In this document: positions 8,736-18,973 of the stretch, in pieces
How the letters are laid out: every line of letters starts with the position of its first letter
How positions within the stretch are numbered: the stretch's first letter is position 1
Origin: Hyphomonadaceae bacterium
GTDB taxonomy: Bacteria; Pseudomonadota; Alphaproteobacteria; Caulobacterales; Aquidulcibacteraceae
DNA: 41,116 nucleotides
Assembly: GCA_021731005.1 (NCBI GenBank)
Contig: JAKFYF010000024.1
Location: 1 to 41,116, forward strand
Reading direction: 5' to 3'
Made by a program: the position numbers and the translations under genes
Notes under the pieces: model-generated
What the model saw: only the letters and a program-made list of their open reading frames with translations
What the model was told of the DNA's origin: nothing
The model's database searches: none

Positions 8736-9338
8736 TTACACTCCGCCCTCGTCCGCCTTCTTGCTTTCGAACCCCGCCCATTTTCCAAACATCTCTTCGG
8801 CGCGGCGTAGATTCTTATCCAGCGACGCCATGGTGCGGGCGAAGTCTCCTGCGTCGTCACCGCGCCAGGCCGCGCGCGCTTGCCCGATGATGACGCCAAG
8901 GCCCTGCGCGCGCGCTTGCCCGGTCATGCCGTCGGCTTCCAGCCCGGCCAGCGCCAGCACCCAGCGCGCGCAGCGCACGTGGCGTTGGTGTTGGGAGGCC
9001 AGCAGCGTCGGATCGCGGTCGAGCCCCTGCTCCATCCCCAGCACAGCGGGCCGGTGCGGCTCCATCGCCTCGAAGCGGCGCATGATCAGTTCGAACAGCC
9101 GGTCGCGCACCGATTGCTTCGGATCGAGTTTGGCGACGCCTTCGGCGATGGCGCGGTCGAACGCTTCCTCGGCGCAATCGACGGCTTCCCACAAAGTTGC
9201 GCCGTAGAGTTCAGCGAGCGGCCGGCCAGCGGCGGCGGCGATCTTGGCCAGTGTGACTTCCTTCCACGCCCCCTCGGCGGCGAGCGCGAGCGCGGCGCGG
9301 GCAAGATCGCGGCGAAGGGCGGGATCGGCGATGGTCAT
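8736..9338 (-). CDS. TetR/AcrR-family-like transcriptional regulator
   Basis: N-terminal HTH: RRDLARAALALAAEGAWKEVTLAKIAAAAGRPLAELYGAT; helical C-terminal half. Confidence 0.75.
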   Translation of the reverse strand: MTIADPALRRDLARAALALAAEGAWKEVTLAKIAAAAGRPLAELYGATLWEAVDCAEEAFDRAIAEGVAKLDPKQSVRDRLFELIMRRFEAMEPHRPAVLGMEQGLDRDPTLLASQHQRHVRCARWVLALAGLEADGMTGQARAQGLGVIIGQARAAWRGDDAGDFARTMASLDKNLRRAEEMFGKWAGFESKKADEGGV

Positions 9339-9397
9339 GGTCGAACATCAAACGCAAAAGCGGCGCAAGGACAAGGCTTGCACCGGTGTCCTCAAAC

Positions 9398-9449
9398 TGG
9401 AGCGCGCGGCCTCCGGCCGCGCAGACGTCGCCGGAGGCGACGCGCTCCA
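9398..9449. repeat. Three-way-junction dyad repeat (outer stem plus two inner hairpins)
   Basis: TGGAGCGC [GCGGCC tcc GGCCGC] gcaga [CGTCGCC gga GGCGACG] ..GCGCTCCA; truncated relative at 41079-41116. Confidence 0.75.
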
Positions 9450-9470
9450 ACCCGCGCCCGGCGCTCCGTA

Positions 9471-10754
9471 TCAGCGCGCCCCACTCCCCTCCAACACATC
9501 CTCCCAAGTCCGCAGCCCGCTCCGCTGCGCGTTGACCAGCACCGCCATGTTCCCCGGCGCGTGCTTGTTATCGAGCATCTTCTCGTGCGCGTCGGGGATT
9601 TTGTCCCAGGGGAACACTTCCGACATAGCCGGATCGATGCGGCGGTCGATGACGAGTTGGTTGGCTTGGGATGCGTGGTACAGGTGCGCGAAGTGTGAGC
9701 CCTGCACGCGCTTCTGACGCATCCAGAGGAAGCGTGCGTCCATGGTGAGATTGTAGCCGGTGGTGCCGGCGCAGATCACCACCATGCCGCCGCGCTTGCA
9801 CACCAGAACCGAGACCGGGAACGTCGCCTCGCCGGGATGCTCGAATACGATATCGACATCCTTGCCGCCGGTGATTTCCCAGATCGCTTTGCCGAATTTG
9901 CGGCTCTCTTTCATGTAATCGGCGAACTCTGGCCCATTCACTTTCGGCAACTGGCCCCAGCACTTGAAATCGTTGCGGTTGAGCACGGCCTTAGCGCCCA
10001 TGCTCAGCACGAAATCCTTCTTGTCCTCGCTCGAGACCACGCCGATCGCATGCGCACCGCTCACCGCGCAGAGTTGTACAGCAAATACCCCAAGCCCGCC
10101 GCTCGCCCCCCACACCAACACGTTCTGCCCCGGCCGCAGCACGTTCGGCCGCCAGCCGAACAGCATGCGGTACGCCGTGGCTAAAGTCAGCGTGTAGCAG
10201 GCGCTTTCTTCCCAGGTGAGGTGCTTGGGGCGCGGCATCATCTGACGCGCTTGGACTTTGCAGAATTGCGCGAAGCTGCCGTCGGTGGTCTCGTAGCCCC
10301 AGATTTTCTGGCTCGGCGAGAACATCGGGTCGCCGCCGTTGCACTCTTCGTCGTCGCCGTCGTCCTGATTGCAATGGATCACCACCTCGTCGCCCGGCTT
10401 CCAGCGTTTCACCTTGGCGCCGACCGCCCAGACGATCCCGGAAGCATCCGAACCCGCCACATGGGTTGGTTGCTTGTGCACATCGAGCGGGGAGAGCGGT
10501 TCGCCCAGGGCGGCCCAGACGCCGTTGTAATTGACCCCCGCGGCCATCACCAGAACCAGCGCCTCGTCCTCGCCGACTTGCGGCGTGGGCAGCTGCTCTA
10601 GCTGCATCGCTTTCAAGGGCCGGCCATGCCGCTCCTTGCGGATCGCCCACGCCCACATCGTCTCAGGCACATGAAATTGCGGAGGAATTTCGCCAATCGC
10701 GTAGATAGATTTGACCGCTTTCAGGTTCGCTTGCGCCATGGGCCGCCTCGTCAT
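9471..10754 (-). CDS. ccrA: Crotonyl-CoA carboxylase/reductase (ethylmalonyl-CoA pathway)
   Basis: MAAGVNYNGVWAALGEP, HCNQDDGDDEECNGGDPMFSPSQKIWGYETTDGSFAQFCKVQ, GQNVLVWGASGGLGVFAVQL, FEHPGEATFPVSVLVCKRGGMVVICAGTTGYN. The start could also be 10739 (MAQAN). Confidence 0.93.
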   Translation of the reverse strand: MTRRPMAQANLKAVKSIYAIGEIPPQFHVPETMWAWAIRKERHGRPLKAMQLEQLPTPQVGEDEALVLVMAAGVNYNGVWAALGEPLSPLDVHKQPTHVAGSDASGIVWAVGAKVKRWKPGDEVVIHCNQDDGDDEECNGGDPMFSPSQKIWGYETTDGSFAQFCKVQARQMMPRPKHLTWEESACYTLTLATAYRMLFGWRPNVLRPGQNVLVWGASGGLGVFAVQLCAVSGAHAIGVVSSEDKKDFVLSMGAKAVLNRNDFKCWGQLPKVNGPEFADYMKESRKFGKAIWEITGGKDVDIVFEHPGEATFPVSVLVCKRGGMVVICAGTTGYNLTMDARFLWMRQKRVQGSHFAHLYHASQANQLVIDRRIDPAMSEVFPWDKIPDAHEKMLDNKHAPGNMAVLVNAQRSGLRTWEDVLEGSGAR

Positions 10755-10817
10755 GCTGCACTGCACAATGAGCCGGTTTTCACCCAAGCGTCAATGGGGC
10801 CGGCGAGGGACTGGAAT

Positions 10818-10915
10818 ATGGACCGCCGGCGTCCTCGCCGGCTCTTTTCTGTCTCCCTGCCCGCAGAGCGCGGTGTTGGAAAAAAAAGCTGCCGGCGAGG
10901 ACGCCGGCGGTCCAT
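10818..10915. repeat. 98-bp element with terminal inverted repeats (copy 2)
   Basis: ATGGACCGCCGGCGTCCTCGCCGGC ... GCCGGCGAGGACGCCGGCGGTCCAT, 25-bp perfect terminal inverted repeats. Confidence 0.88.
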
Positions 10916-10968
10916 GAACAAGGGGCGCGGGCGCCACTTGCCCTCTCCGCTCTGCTATGCTCAGCACC

Positions 10969-10995
10969 TCCCCCGCAGGCTTGCGCGGGAGGAAA
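10969..10995. repeat. Short GC-rich dyad repeat of the CCTCCCCCGC family
   Basis: cctcccccgcaggcttgcgcgggagg, compare 1-40 and 4605-4652. Confidence 0.55.
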
Positions 10996-11017
10996 GGCGA
11001 GCGTTCATAGCAACCCC

Positions 11018-11932
11018 ATGAGCAAGCCCGCCCTTCTCGTTCACCCCCCGCTCGGGCTGTTCGAGCTTCAGCTTGGCGCCTACGAGGTCGCGCATTGGCC
11101 GCTTGAGGGTACGTGCGCGCTCGCCGACATCCGCGCCGCAATCACGGTCGGGGGCATCGGCTTATCGAACGCGATGATCGACGCGCTGCCGAACCTGAGC
11201 TGCATTATCTGTTTCGGGGTCGGCGTCGACGGCATCGATCTGGACTATGCCAGCAAGCGCAACATCGCCGTCACCCACGGCCGCGACATCAATCACGAGG
11301 ACGTGGCCGATTGCGCTTTGGGCTTGCTCATCGCCACGGTGCGCGGGTTCGGCGCCGGCGAGCGCGCGCTGCGCGAAGACAGGTGGACGCCGCCGCTCGC
11401 CATACCCCCGCAACGGCGTCTGCGCGGCATGAAGCTGGGGATTGTCGGCATGGGCGCGATCGGCCAGGCGATCGCAGCGCGCGCGCATGCCTTCGGCATG
11501 GAGATCAGATGGACCGGACCGCGCGCCAAGCCCAATGTCGCGTTCGCGTATGAGCCCGATCTCCTGAAGCTGGCAGACTGGGCCACAGTGCTCGCGATCG
11601 CCGCGCGCGGCGATCAGGCCGGCCTCATCAACGCTGCGGTGATCAACGCAGTGGGCCCGCAAGGCTTCATCGTCAACATCGCGCGCGGCAGCTTGATCGA
11701 CGAAGACGCGCTGATCGCCGCGCTCAAATCCGGGAACCTCGCGGGCGCCGGCCTCGACGTATTCGCGCAGGAGCCGACGCCGGCCGCGCGCTGGGCCGAT
11801 GCGCCCAATTGCACGCTCACCCCGCACCTCGGCGGGGCCACGCGCGAGGCGCTCTACGCCGGCTCGCAGAACGTGCTCGAAAACCTGCGCCGCTTCTACG
11901 CCGGCGAAGCCCTGCTTACGCCGCTGCAATGA
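11018..11932 (+). CDS. D-isomer-specific 2-hydroxyacid dehydrogenase (hydroxypyruvate/glyoxylate reductase-like)
   Basis: LGIVGMGAIGQAIAARAHAFGMEIRW Rossmann motif, NIARGSLIDEDALIAALKSGNLAGAGLDVFAQEP, TPHLGGAT. Confidence 0.9.
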   Translation: MSKPALLVHPPLGLFELQLGAYEVAHWPLEGTCALADIRAAITVGGIGLSNAMIDALPNLSCIICFGVGVDGIDLDYASKRNIAVTHGRDINHEDVADCALGLLIATVRGFGAGERALREDRWTPPLAIPPQRRLRGMKLGIVGMGAIGQAIAARAHAFGMEIRWTGPRAKPNVAFAYEPDLLKLADWATVLAIAARGDQAGLINAAVINAVGPQGFIVNIARGSLIDEDALIAALKSGNLAGAGLDVFAQEPTPAARWADAPNCTLTPHLGGATREALYAGSQNVLENLRRFYAGEALLTPLQ

Positions 11933-11944
11933 GCGAGGCGCAAC

Positions 11945-12298
11945 ATGGAAATCGTCACCGCGTTCAATCTTTGCATCAACAGCCAAGACTTGCGGGGATT
12001 GGCTGCGCTCATGAGCGAGGACCATGTCTTCATCGATTCCGGCGGCGCCGTTATTTCCGGCAAGCAAGCTTGCCTGGCGGCATGGGCGGCGTTCTTCACT
12101 GCTTTCCCCGATTATCGCAACCTGTTCGAGACCATCAGCGTCAAGAGCGGCCATGCGGTCGTCATCGGCCGCTCCGAGTGCTCCGACGCGCGCCTTGCCG
12201 CGCCTGCACTGTGGAGCGCCAAGATCGCGGGTCAACATATCGCTGAGTGGCGGGTGTTCGCCGATACCTCGGACAATCGCATGCAACTGGGTATTTGA
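11945..12298 (+). CDS. SnoaL/NTF2-like family protein
   Basis: FNLCINSQDLRGLAALMSEDHVFIDSGGAVISGKQACLAAWAAFFTAFPDYRN pattern of SnoaL-like proteins. Confidence 0.75.
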   Translation: MEIVTAFNLCINSQDLRGLAALMSEDHVFIDSGGAVISGKQACLAAWAAFFTAFPDYRNLFETISVKSGHAVVIGRSECSDARLAAPALWSAKIAGQHIAEWRVFADTSDNRMQLGI

Positions 12299-12392
12299 GG
12301 CGGTCAGCTGCGCCTAAACAATCGGATAAGGCGGTTTGCAAGCGCCGCGCCCCTCCCTACATGGCGTACACCGAAACTTGGAAGGACACCCC

Positions 12393-13001
12393 ATGAAGCT
12401 CTATTACGCCCCCGGCGCCTGCTCGCTGGCCCCCAACATCGCGCTGCGCGAAACCGGCGCGGACTTCACGCTGGAGAAAGTCGACCTGCGCGCGAAGAAG
12501 ACCGAAAGCGGCGCCGATTTTTCCGCCATCAATCCGAAAGGCTATGTGCCGGCGCTCCAATTGGACGACGGCGAAGTGCTCACCGAAGGCGTGGTCATGC
12601 AGCAATACATCGCCGATCGGAAGCCCGAGGCCAAGCTTGCGCCCGCGCGCGGCACCAGGGAGCGCCTCAGGTTGGAAGAGCTGCTCGTGTTCCTCTCCAC
12701 CGAAGTGCACAAGAATTTTTCCCCGTTGTTCGGACCGACCACGCCTGATGAATACAAGACCATCGCCAAGGACAAGATCGCCCAGCGTTTCGACTTTCTC
12801 GAGAAGCAATTGAGCGACGGCCGCCAATTCCTCACCGGCGATCAATTCACCATCGCCGACGGCTATTTCTTTACACTCTCGAACTGGGCCAAGCCCGTCG
12901 GCATCGACCTCAAGCGCTGGCCGAACATCGCTGCGTTCGCCGCGCGCGTGGCGCAGCGCCCCGCGGTGCAGGCGGCGCTGAAATCGGAAGGGCTGGCGTA
13001 A
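12393..13001 (+). CDS. gstA: Glutathione S-transferase
   Basis: MKLYYAPGACSLAPNIALRETGADFTLEKVDLR...NPKGYVPALQLDDGEVLTEGVVMQQYIAD; FLTGDQFTIADGYFFTLSNW. Confidence 0.92.
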   Translation: MKLYYAPGACSLAPNIALRETGADFTLEKVDLRAKKTESGADFSAINPKGYVPALQLDDGEVLTEGVVMQQYIADRKPEAKLAPARGTRERLRLEELLVFLSTEVHKNFSPLFGPTTPDEYKTIAKDKIAQRFDFLEKQLSDGRQFLTGDQFTIADGYFFTLSNWAKPVGIDLKRWPNIAAFAARVAQRPAVQAALKSEGLA

Positions 13002-13078
13002 GCGAGAACGGGGCGGCGGCGAACACCCGCCGCCCCTGCGGCTTGACCGCGGCGTCGGCTTGGCGCTGTCATGCGCGC

Positions 13079-13825
13079 ATGAAGCTTCTCTGCCTCGCGC
13101 TGCTCGCCGCATTCCTCACCCTGGCTGCGCCCGCGCGCGCTCAGGACGACGAACAGCCCGAGTGTATGGCGCCGATTGCTATCAGCAGCGAACTCGTGGC
13201 CGAAGCGGCGCGCTTCGGTTGGCGCGGCGGCGAGGAGCGCGGTGCGGCGCCGGCGTTTTTGATCGGCGAACTTTATTATTTGCGTGACAACCAGGAGCTC
13301 GCCGGGGGGGTGTATGGCAGCGTCGCGTTCGTTCGCGGCGCGGGCGGCGTCTGGCGCGCGTTCCTGCCGATGCCCGGTGAAGCGCTGGTGGGCGCCTATG
13401 TCGCGGCTGGCGCTGGCGTATTGGTGCTGGCGACGCAAGTGCAAACCGAAGGTCCCGGGCAATCGTGGACCTTCGTGCGCCTCAGCGATGCGACGGCCGC
13501 TGGCGAATGCGGCGAGATCGCGTTTCCCGCGGCGCTCAATCAACCGGCCTGGGCCAATGAGACGCTCGAGATGCACGATTTCGATATCGGCGCTGATGGG
13601 CGCGGCGAGATCGTCGGCATCGCCCGCGTCGAGCGCGGCGGCGCCGCGCAATCCTGGGTGTTCCGCTATCGCACCCGCGATTCCGGCGCGACCTGGGCGG
13701 CGCCGAGCCGGCTTGCCGGAGCGCGCGAAGCGCGCGGGGGCCTGTTCGAGAAGGCCGACGGCCAAGCGCCGCCCGCGCTGGTCGCCGAACTCGAGCGTTT
13801 CGCGGGCCCCCTCCCCCCGCATTAG
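13079..13825 (+). CDS. Hypothetical secreted protein
   Basis: MKLLCLALLAAFLTLAAPARAQ signal peptide; the rest is a beta-rich sequence with no family recognised. The 3' end runs into a CCCCTCCCCCC dyad. Confidence 0.65.
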   Translation: MKLLCLALLAAFLTLAAPARAQDDEQPECMAPIAISSELVAEAARFGWRGGEERGAAPAFLIGELYYLRDNQELAGGVYGSVAFVRGAGGVWRAFLPMPGEALVGAYVAAGAGVLVLATQVQTEGPGQSWTFVRLSDATAAGECGEIAFPAALNQPAWANETLEMHDFDIGADGRGEIVGIARVERGGAAQSWVFRYRTRDSGATWAAPSRLAGAREARGGLFEKADGQAPPALVAELERFAGPLPPH

Positions 13826-13846
13826 GAGAGGGGGATCGCGCGTGTC

Positions 13847-15346
13847 TCAGCCCTTCTTCTCTTTCTGCTGCAGCGCGAACTCCTCCTCCGGCGAGAGGAT
13901 GAGCTTGGTGCGCCCGAACAACGCGAAATAGAACACGCCCGAGGCGATCCATACCGCCACCCACATCACGCTCCGCTGATAGATCGGGTCGGTGAGCTGG
14001 TAATAGATCGTCACCAGCGCGATGAGTATGGTCAAGACCGCGCCGGGAACGCCGAACGGACTCTTGTAGGGCCGCTCGATATGCTTGTGGTTGGTGCGCA
14101 GCAGGATGAACGACACGCCCTGCAGCACGTAGGAGCACATCGCCCCGAACACCGCCATGTTGAGCAACGTGCCCCCGATCGCGGCGCCGCCGCCTTCTTG
14201 GCCGAGGCCGTAGAACAGCAGCAGCATGATCGCCAGCGCCAGCACCGAACCCGCGATCATCGCCACGTGCGGGGTCTTGTGCGTATCGTGGGTGACCGAA
14301 AGCGCAGTCGGGAAATAGCCCGCCCGCGACAGCGAATAGATCTGGCGGCCCTTGGCGTAGATGATGGTGTGGAAGCTTGCGATCAACCCCACGACCGCCG
14401 CCAACGCCAGCGCCTTGGCGATCGGCAATCCGAACATGGTGGCGTCGCCATAGATAGCGCGGAAGCCGTCAAGGATCGGTTCGCCCGACGTACCCAGCGC
14501 ATGCGAACCCACACCGGCGATCGATGGATTGATCACGAGCAGGATCGCCGCCGATACGATCAGGGTCAGCATGCCGAGCATGATGCCGGCGGGCATGTCC
14601 TTCTTGGGATCGGTCGATTCCTCCGCCGCCAGCGGCAATTGCTCGATCGCCAGGAACAGCCACACCGCGAACGGCAGCGCGGCGAGCACGCCGGTCCAGC
14701 CCATCGGCAGCAGCGGCCCGTTGCCGCCTTCAATGGCGTTGCCGTCGGCGCCGACATTGAGCGCCCAGGTGTTGAAGTCGATGTGCGGGATGGCGGCGAT
14801 GTAGAAGAACACCAGCACCGCCAGCGCCAGCAATGTAACGATCAGCGTCACGCCAAACGAGAGCGCAACGCCAAAGATGTTTAGCGCCACGAACACGACA
14901 TAGCCGAGCACCCACCAGATTGGCTGAAACTCGGGGCCCGTCTCGAATATGCCGCCGAGATAAGAGCCCATGAAGAAGACGACGACCGCCGGCGTCAGCA
15001 CGTATTCGACATTCTCGCACAGGCCGGTGACGAACCCGCCCCACGGACCCATCGTGGTGCGCGCGAACGAGTAAGCAGCGCCGGTGTGCGGCAGCGCCGG
15101 GCTCATTTCCGCGATCGAGAAGGTGAGCCCCAGATACATCACCGCGATGATCGCCGATGCGATCGCAAGTCCGCCCCAGCCGCCCACGGCAAAGCCCAAA
15201 TTCCAACCCGAGAACTGGCCCGAAATGACCGCGCCAACGCCGAGCGCCCACAGCGACCATACACCGGCATGGCGTTTCAGCTGCCTTTGCTCGAAATAGC
15301 CTTTGTCCTTCGAGGCGTACTTAACGCCCGTGTCTTGTTGCGCCAT
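13847..15346 (-). CDS. APC-superfamily amino-acid/ethanolamine permease
   Basis: 12-TM-like hydrophobic profile, GVGAVISGQFSGWNLGFAVGG, LPHTGAAYSFARTTMGPWGGFVTGLCENVEYVLTPAV, AAEESTDPKKDMPAGI. Confidence 0.88.
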   Translation of the reverse strand: MAQQDTGVKYASKDKGYFEQRQLKRHAGVWSLWALGVGAVISGQFSGWNLGFAVGGWGGLAIASAIIAVMYLGLTFSIAEMSPALPHTGAAYSFARTTMGPWGGFVTGLCENVEYVLTPAVVVFFMGSYLGGIFETGPEFQPIWWVLGYVVFVALNIFGVALSFGVTLIVTLLALAVLVFFYIAAIPHIDFNTWALNVGADGNAIEGGNGPLLPMGWTGVLAALPFAVWLFLAIEQLPLAAEESTDPKKDMPAGIMLGMLTLIVSAAILLVINPSIAGVGSHALGTSGEPILDGFRAIYGDATMFGLPIAKALALAAVVGLIASFHTIIYAKGRQIYSLSRAGYFPTALSVTHDTHKTPHVAMIAGSVLALAIMLLLFYGLGQEGGGAAIGGTLLNMAVFGAMCSYVLQGVSFILLRTNHKHIERPYKSPFGVPGAVLTILIALVTIYYQLTDPIYQRSVMWVAVWIASGVFYFALFGRTKLILSPEEEFALQQKEKKG

Positions 15347-15349
15347 TTG

Positions 15350-16132
15350 TTAGTTCCTCCCTCCGATTTTCGCCAGGTTTGCCTGGCTTTCCGCGCTCGC
15401 CAGCACCGCTAGCGCCGCTTTGATCGCATCCGCCAAGAGACGCGCCCAGCGCGTTTGGCCGATTTCGTCTCGTATCAGATCGTTGCGCACTTCGATCATG
15501 ACCGTCGCGCGCCCGCCCGCGTGGCGGTCCATGGTGTAGTACACGCCTTGCGATGGCGCGTAAGGCTGGTTGCGCCCGATATTGAGGTTGGCCTCGCGCG
15601 CAAGCCTTGCGATCATCACTTCGGCTAGGCGCGCATCTTCGGCGTAGAGAATGCCGGCGTGCCAGGGCCGCTCACGCCCGAACAGCACCGGTGTTAAGCT
15701 GTGCACGGCGACCAAGGCCTCGACATGCGGGCTGGCCGCCAGCTGCGCCTCGATCGCCTCGTGGAAAGGCGCATGGAACGCGGCGATGCGCGCGGCGCGG
15801 TCGGCGGCGCTGAGGCCCGCATTGCCGGGGACTGGCGCGCCCTCCGCTTGTTCAGGAATGAGATCGGGAGCGCCGATGTCGCGATTGGGATCGACCAGCA
15901 GCCGCGAGGCGGGCGCGGCGACGAGCGCCGCGTCCAGGATCGTCGCCAGGCGCCGGGCCAGCGCGTGCGCGCCGATGTCCCAGGCTATGTGGTCGGCCAG
16001 TTGGGCTTGGCTCAGCCCCAGGCCGGAGAATTGCGGCGGCATGAAATTGGAGGCGTGCTCGCACGTCAGCAGCACCGGCGCGCGCCCATGCGCGTTGTCG
16101 ATCGCGGCCTCCAAGCGCCCGATGCCAGCCAT
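15350..16132 (-). CDS. N-formylglutamate amidohydrolase family protein
   Basis: VLLTCEHASNFMPPQ, HIAWDIGAHALARRLA, VDPNRDIGAPDLIPE, AFHAPFHEAIEAQ, MIEVRNDLI. Confidence 0.88.
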   Translation of the reverse strand: MAGIGRLEAAIDNAHGRAPVLLTCEHASNFMPPQFSGLGLSQAQLADHIAWDIGAHALARRLATILDAALVAAPASRLLVDPNRDIGAPDLIPEQAEGAPVPGNAGLSAADRAARIAAFHAPFHEAIEAQLAASPHVEALVAVHSLTPVLFGRERPWHAGILYAEDARLAEVMIARLAREANLNIGRNQPYAPSQGVYYTMDRHAGGRATVMIEVRNDLIRDEIGQTRWARLLADAIKAALAVLASAESQANLAKIGGRN

Positions 16133-16303
16133 CCGACTCCCTCGTCTGTGATATCAGGTCCGGATTGCACCCTCTTGTCAACTTCGCTGGGGGCCGCCCG
16201 CGTCGGCGCCGGCGTCACCCATCAAGCCGCCCCCGGACCGCCAGCTTCCAGCGGCTCGCGCGCGCCCACCCTCTTCCTTGCGGAGAGGGTCGCGGCGGCG
16301 CCC

Positions 16304-16722
16304 TCAGCCGCCGCCCAGCCACAGCGCCCAGGGCGCGCCGACGCATAGCGCCATGCCGCCCTCGATTGCGGCGGAGAGGCGGTTGAATTGCGTGTCGGCG
16401 CCGCGATCGCGCCAGATCGAAGCAACCCGTCCCAACGCGGCGCCCGCCCAGGCGGCGGCCACCGCGAACACCGCCCCGGTTGCAGCGACGCCGGGGATCA
16501 GCGCGCCGCCGTACAAATACACAAACACCAGCAGCAGCGCCGCCACGTGCAGACCCAGAAACACCCCGCCATAGGTGGCGCGGAATTCGGCGAAGCCCCC
16601 GCCCTGCTCATCCTGTTTGAGGCGCACCAGTTTCGCAGCCCAGTGCGGATCGAACAATCCGCGCGCGCCGAGATAGGCGCCGAAGCAAAGCCCCGCCACG
16701 CACAAGGCCCAGGCAACCCACA

Positions 16723-16723
<1 letters not shown>
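16304..16723 (-). CDS. Small integral membrane protein (about 4 TM)
   Basis: MWVAWALCVAGLCFGAYLGARGLFDPHWAAKLVRL...; ATGA overlap with the stop of the acyl-CoA dehydrogenase gene. Confidence 0.75.
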
Positions 16724-18009
<1,286 letters not shown>

Positions 18010-18079
18010 GGCGCTCTCCAGCTTTGCGCGGGCTCGGACTTCACGCTAAGGCTCCCGGCGGCTTGGAGCAACGCGGCGC

Positions 18080-18658
18080 ATGGAGCTTTCCTCCACGACA
18101 TCGCAGAACGCCTGGGTGCGGCTTGAACCTTTCGAGCAACGCCACCGCCCGGGGCTGATGGCGGCTGGGGCCGACGCTTCGATCTGGCGGCACAATCCCT
18201 TTGGCGTCGCCAAACTCGGCTATGGCGCCTGGTTCGACTGGATCAGGACCGAGCAAAGCGAGGGCCGCTGGCTGCCGTTCGCGGTGATGGCGCCGACTGG
18301 GGAAATCGTCGGACAGTCCTGCTACATCAACCCCAGGCCAGCGCTGTCTTGCGTGGAAATCGGCGGCACTTGGTATGCGCCGCGGGCGCAAAGCACGGCC
18401 ATAAACCCCGCGGCTAAGCTCTTGCTGCTCGATGGCGCCTTCGCCGCCGGCGCCGAACGCGTGGAACTGAAGACCGATGCCCTGAACGCGCAGTCGCGCG
18501 CGGCGATGCTGAAACTCGGCTGCAGCTTCGAGGGAATCATGCGCAAACAGGCGCGGCGCGCCGACGGCTCCTGGCGCGACAACGCGTGGTACTCGATGAT
18601 TGCCGAAGATTGGCCGGACATACGCGAGCGGATTGTGGCGCGGCTGACGACGACATGA
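18080..18658 (+). CDS. GNAT-family (RimJ/RimL-like) N-acetyltransferase
   Basis: VRLEPFEQRHRPGLMAA, WLPFAVMAPTGEIVGQSCYI, VELKTDALNAQSRAAMLKLGCSFEGIMRKQARRADGSWRD. Confidence 0.88.
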   Translation: MELSSTTSQNAWVRLEPFEQRHRPGLMAAGADASIWRHNPFGVAKLGYGAWFDWIRTEQSEGRWLPFAVMAPTGEIVGQSCYINPRPALSCVEIGGTWYAPRAQSTAINPAAKLLLLDGAFAAGAERVELKTDALNAQSRAAMLKLGCSFEGIMRKQARRADGSWRDNAWYSMIAEDWPDIRERIVARLTTT

Positions 18659-18834
18659 GGCTCCCGCGATTCGAATTATGCCAGAATCGCAGCACACAGG
18701 CGGTCCAAGAATTCGTCGCAAGTCGGCGACAAATGCTCGGTCGCCGACGAAATGGGATCAATTGCCTGTAGACCTGTCTAGCCGGCCCCACTTTCCAGCG
18801 TGACAATCCCGCCCCACCCTGCTATGCGCCCCTT

Positions 18835-18889
18835 GCGCCGATTTGAAGCTCAGCTTGCGGGGCGCGTGATAAATCCCGCTAAAGAGAGG
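18835..18889 (+). ncRNA. SAM-II (SAM-alpha) riboswitch
   Basis: [56 protein letters not shown]1 GCGCC/GGCGC, conserved GUGAUAAAU..GCUAAA core, loop GCGG can pair with CCGC (pseudoknot). Located upstream of metX. Confidence 0.88.
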
Positions 18890-18973
18890 ATGGCGCCGCC
18901 AAGCAGCGGCGCCCGGTCTCCCCGCAAGCGCCCTGTCGCCGCACTGGAGACATTGCCGTGGCCGCCGCTCTGA
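18890..18973 (+). CDS. Putative 27-aa upstream ORF between riboswitch and metX
   Basis: ATG immediately after the riboswitch gagagg; MAPPSSGARSPRKRPVAALETLPWPPL*; the stop lies 13-15 nt inside metX. Not proven to be translated. Confidence 0.35.
   Translation: MAPPSSGARSPRKRPVAALETLPWPPL

Noticed and set aside
11162-12286. 374-aa minus-strand ORF opposite the 2-hydroxyacid dehydrogenase and SnoaL genes
   Set aside because: Covers two convincing plus-strand genes; composition typical of shadow ORFs.
14081-14884. 267-aa plus-strand ORF opposite the APC permease
   Set aside because: His/Arg/Gln-rich shadow of transmembrane codons; no domain.
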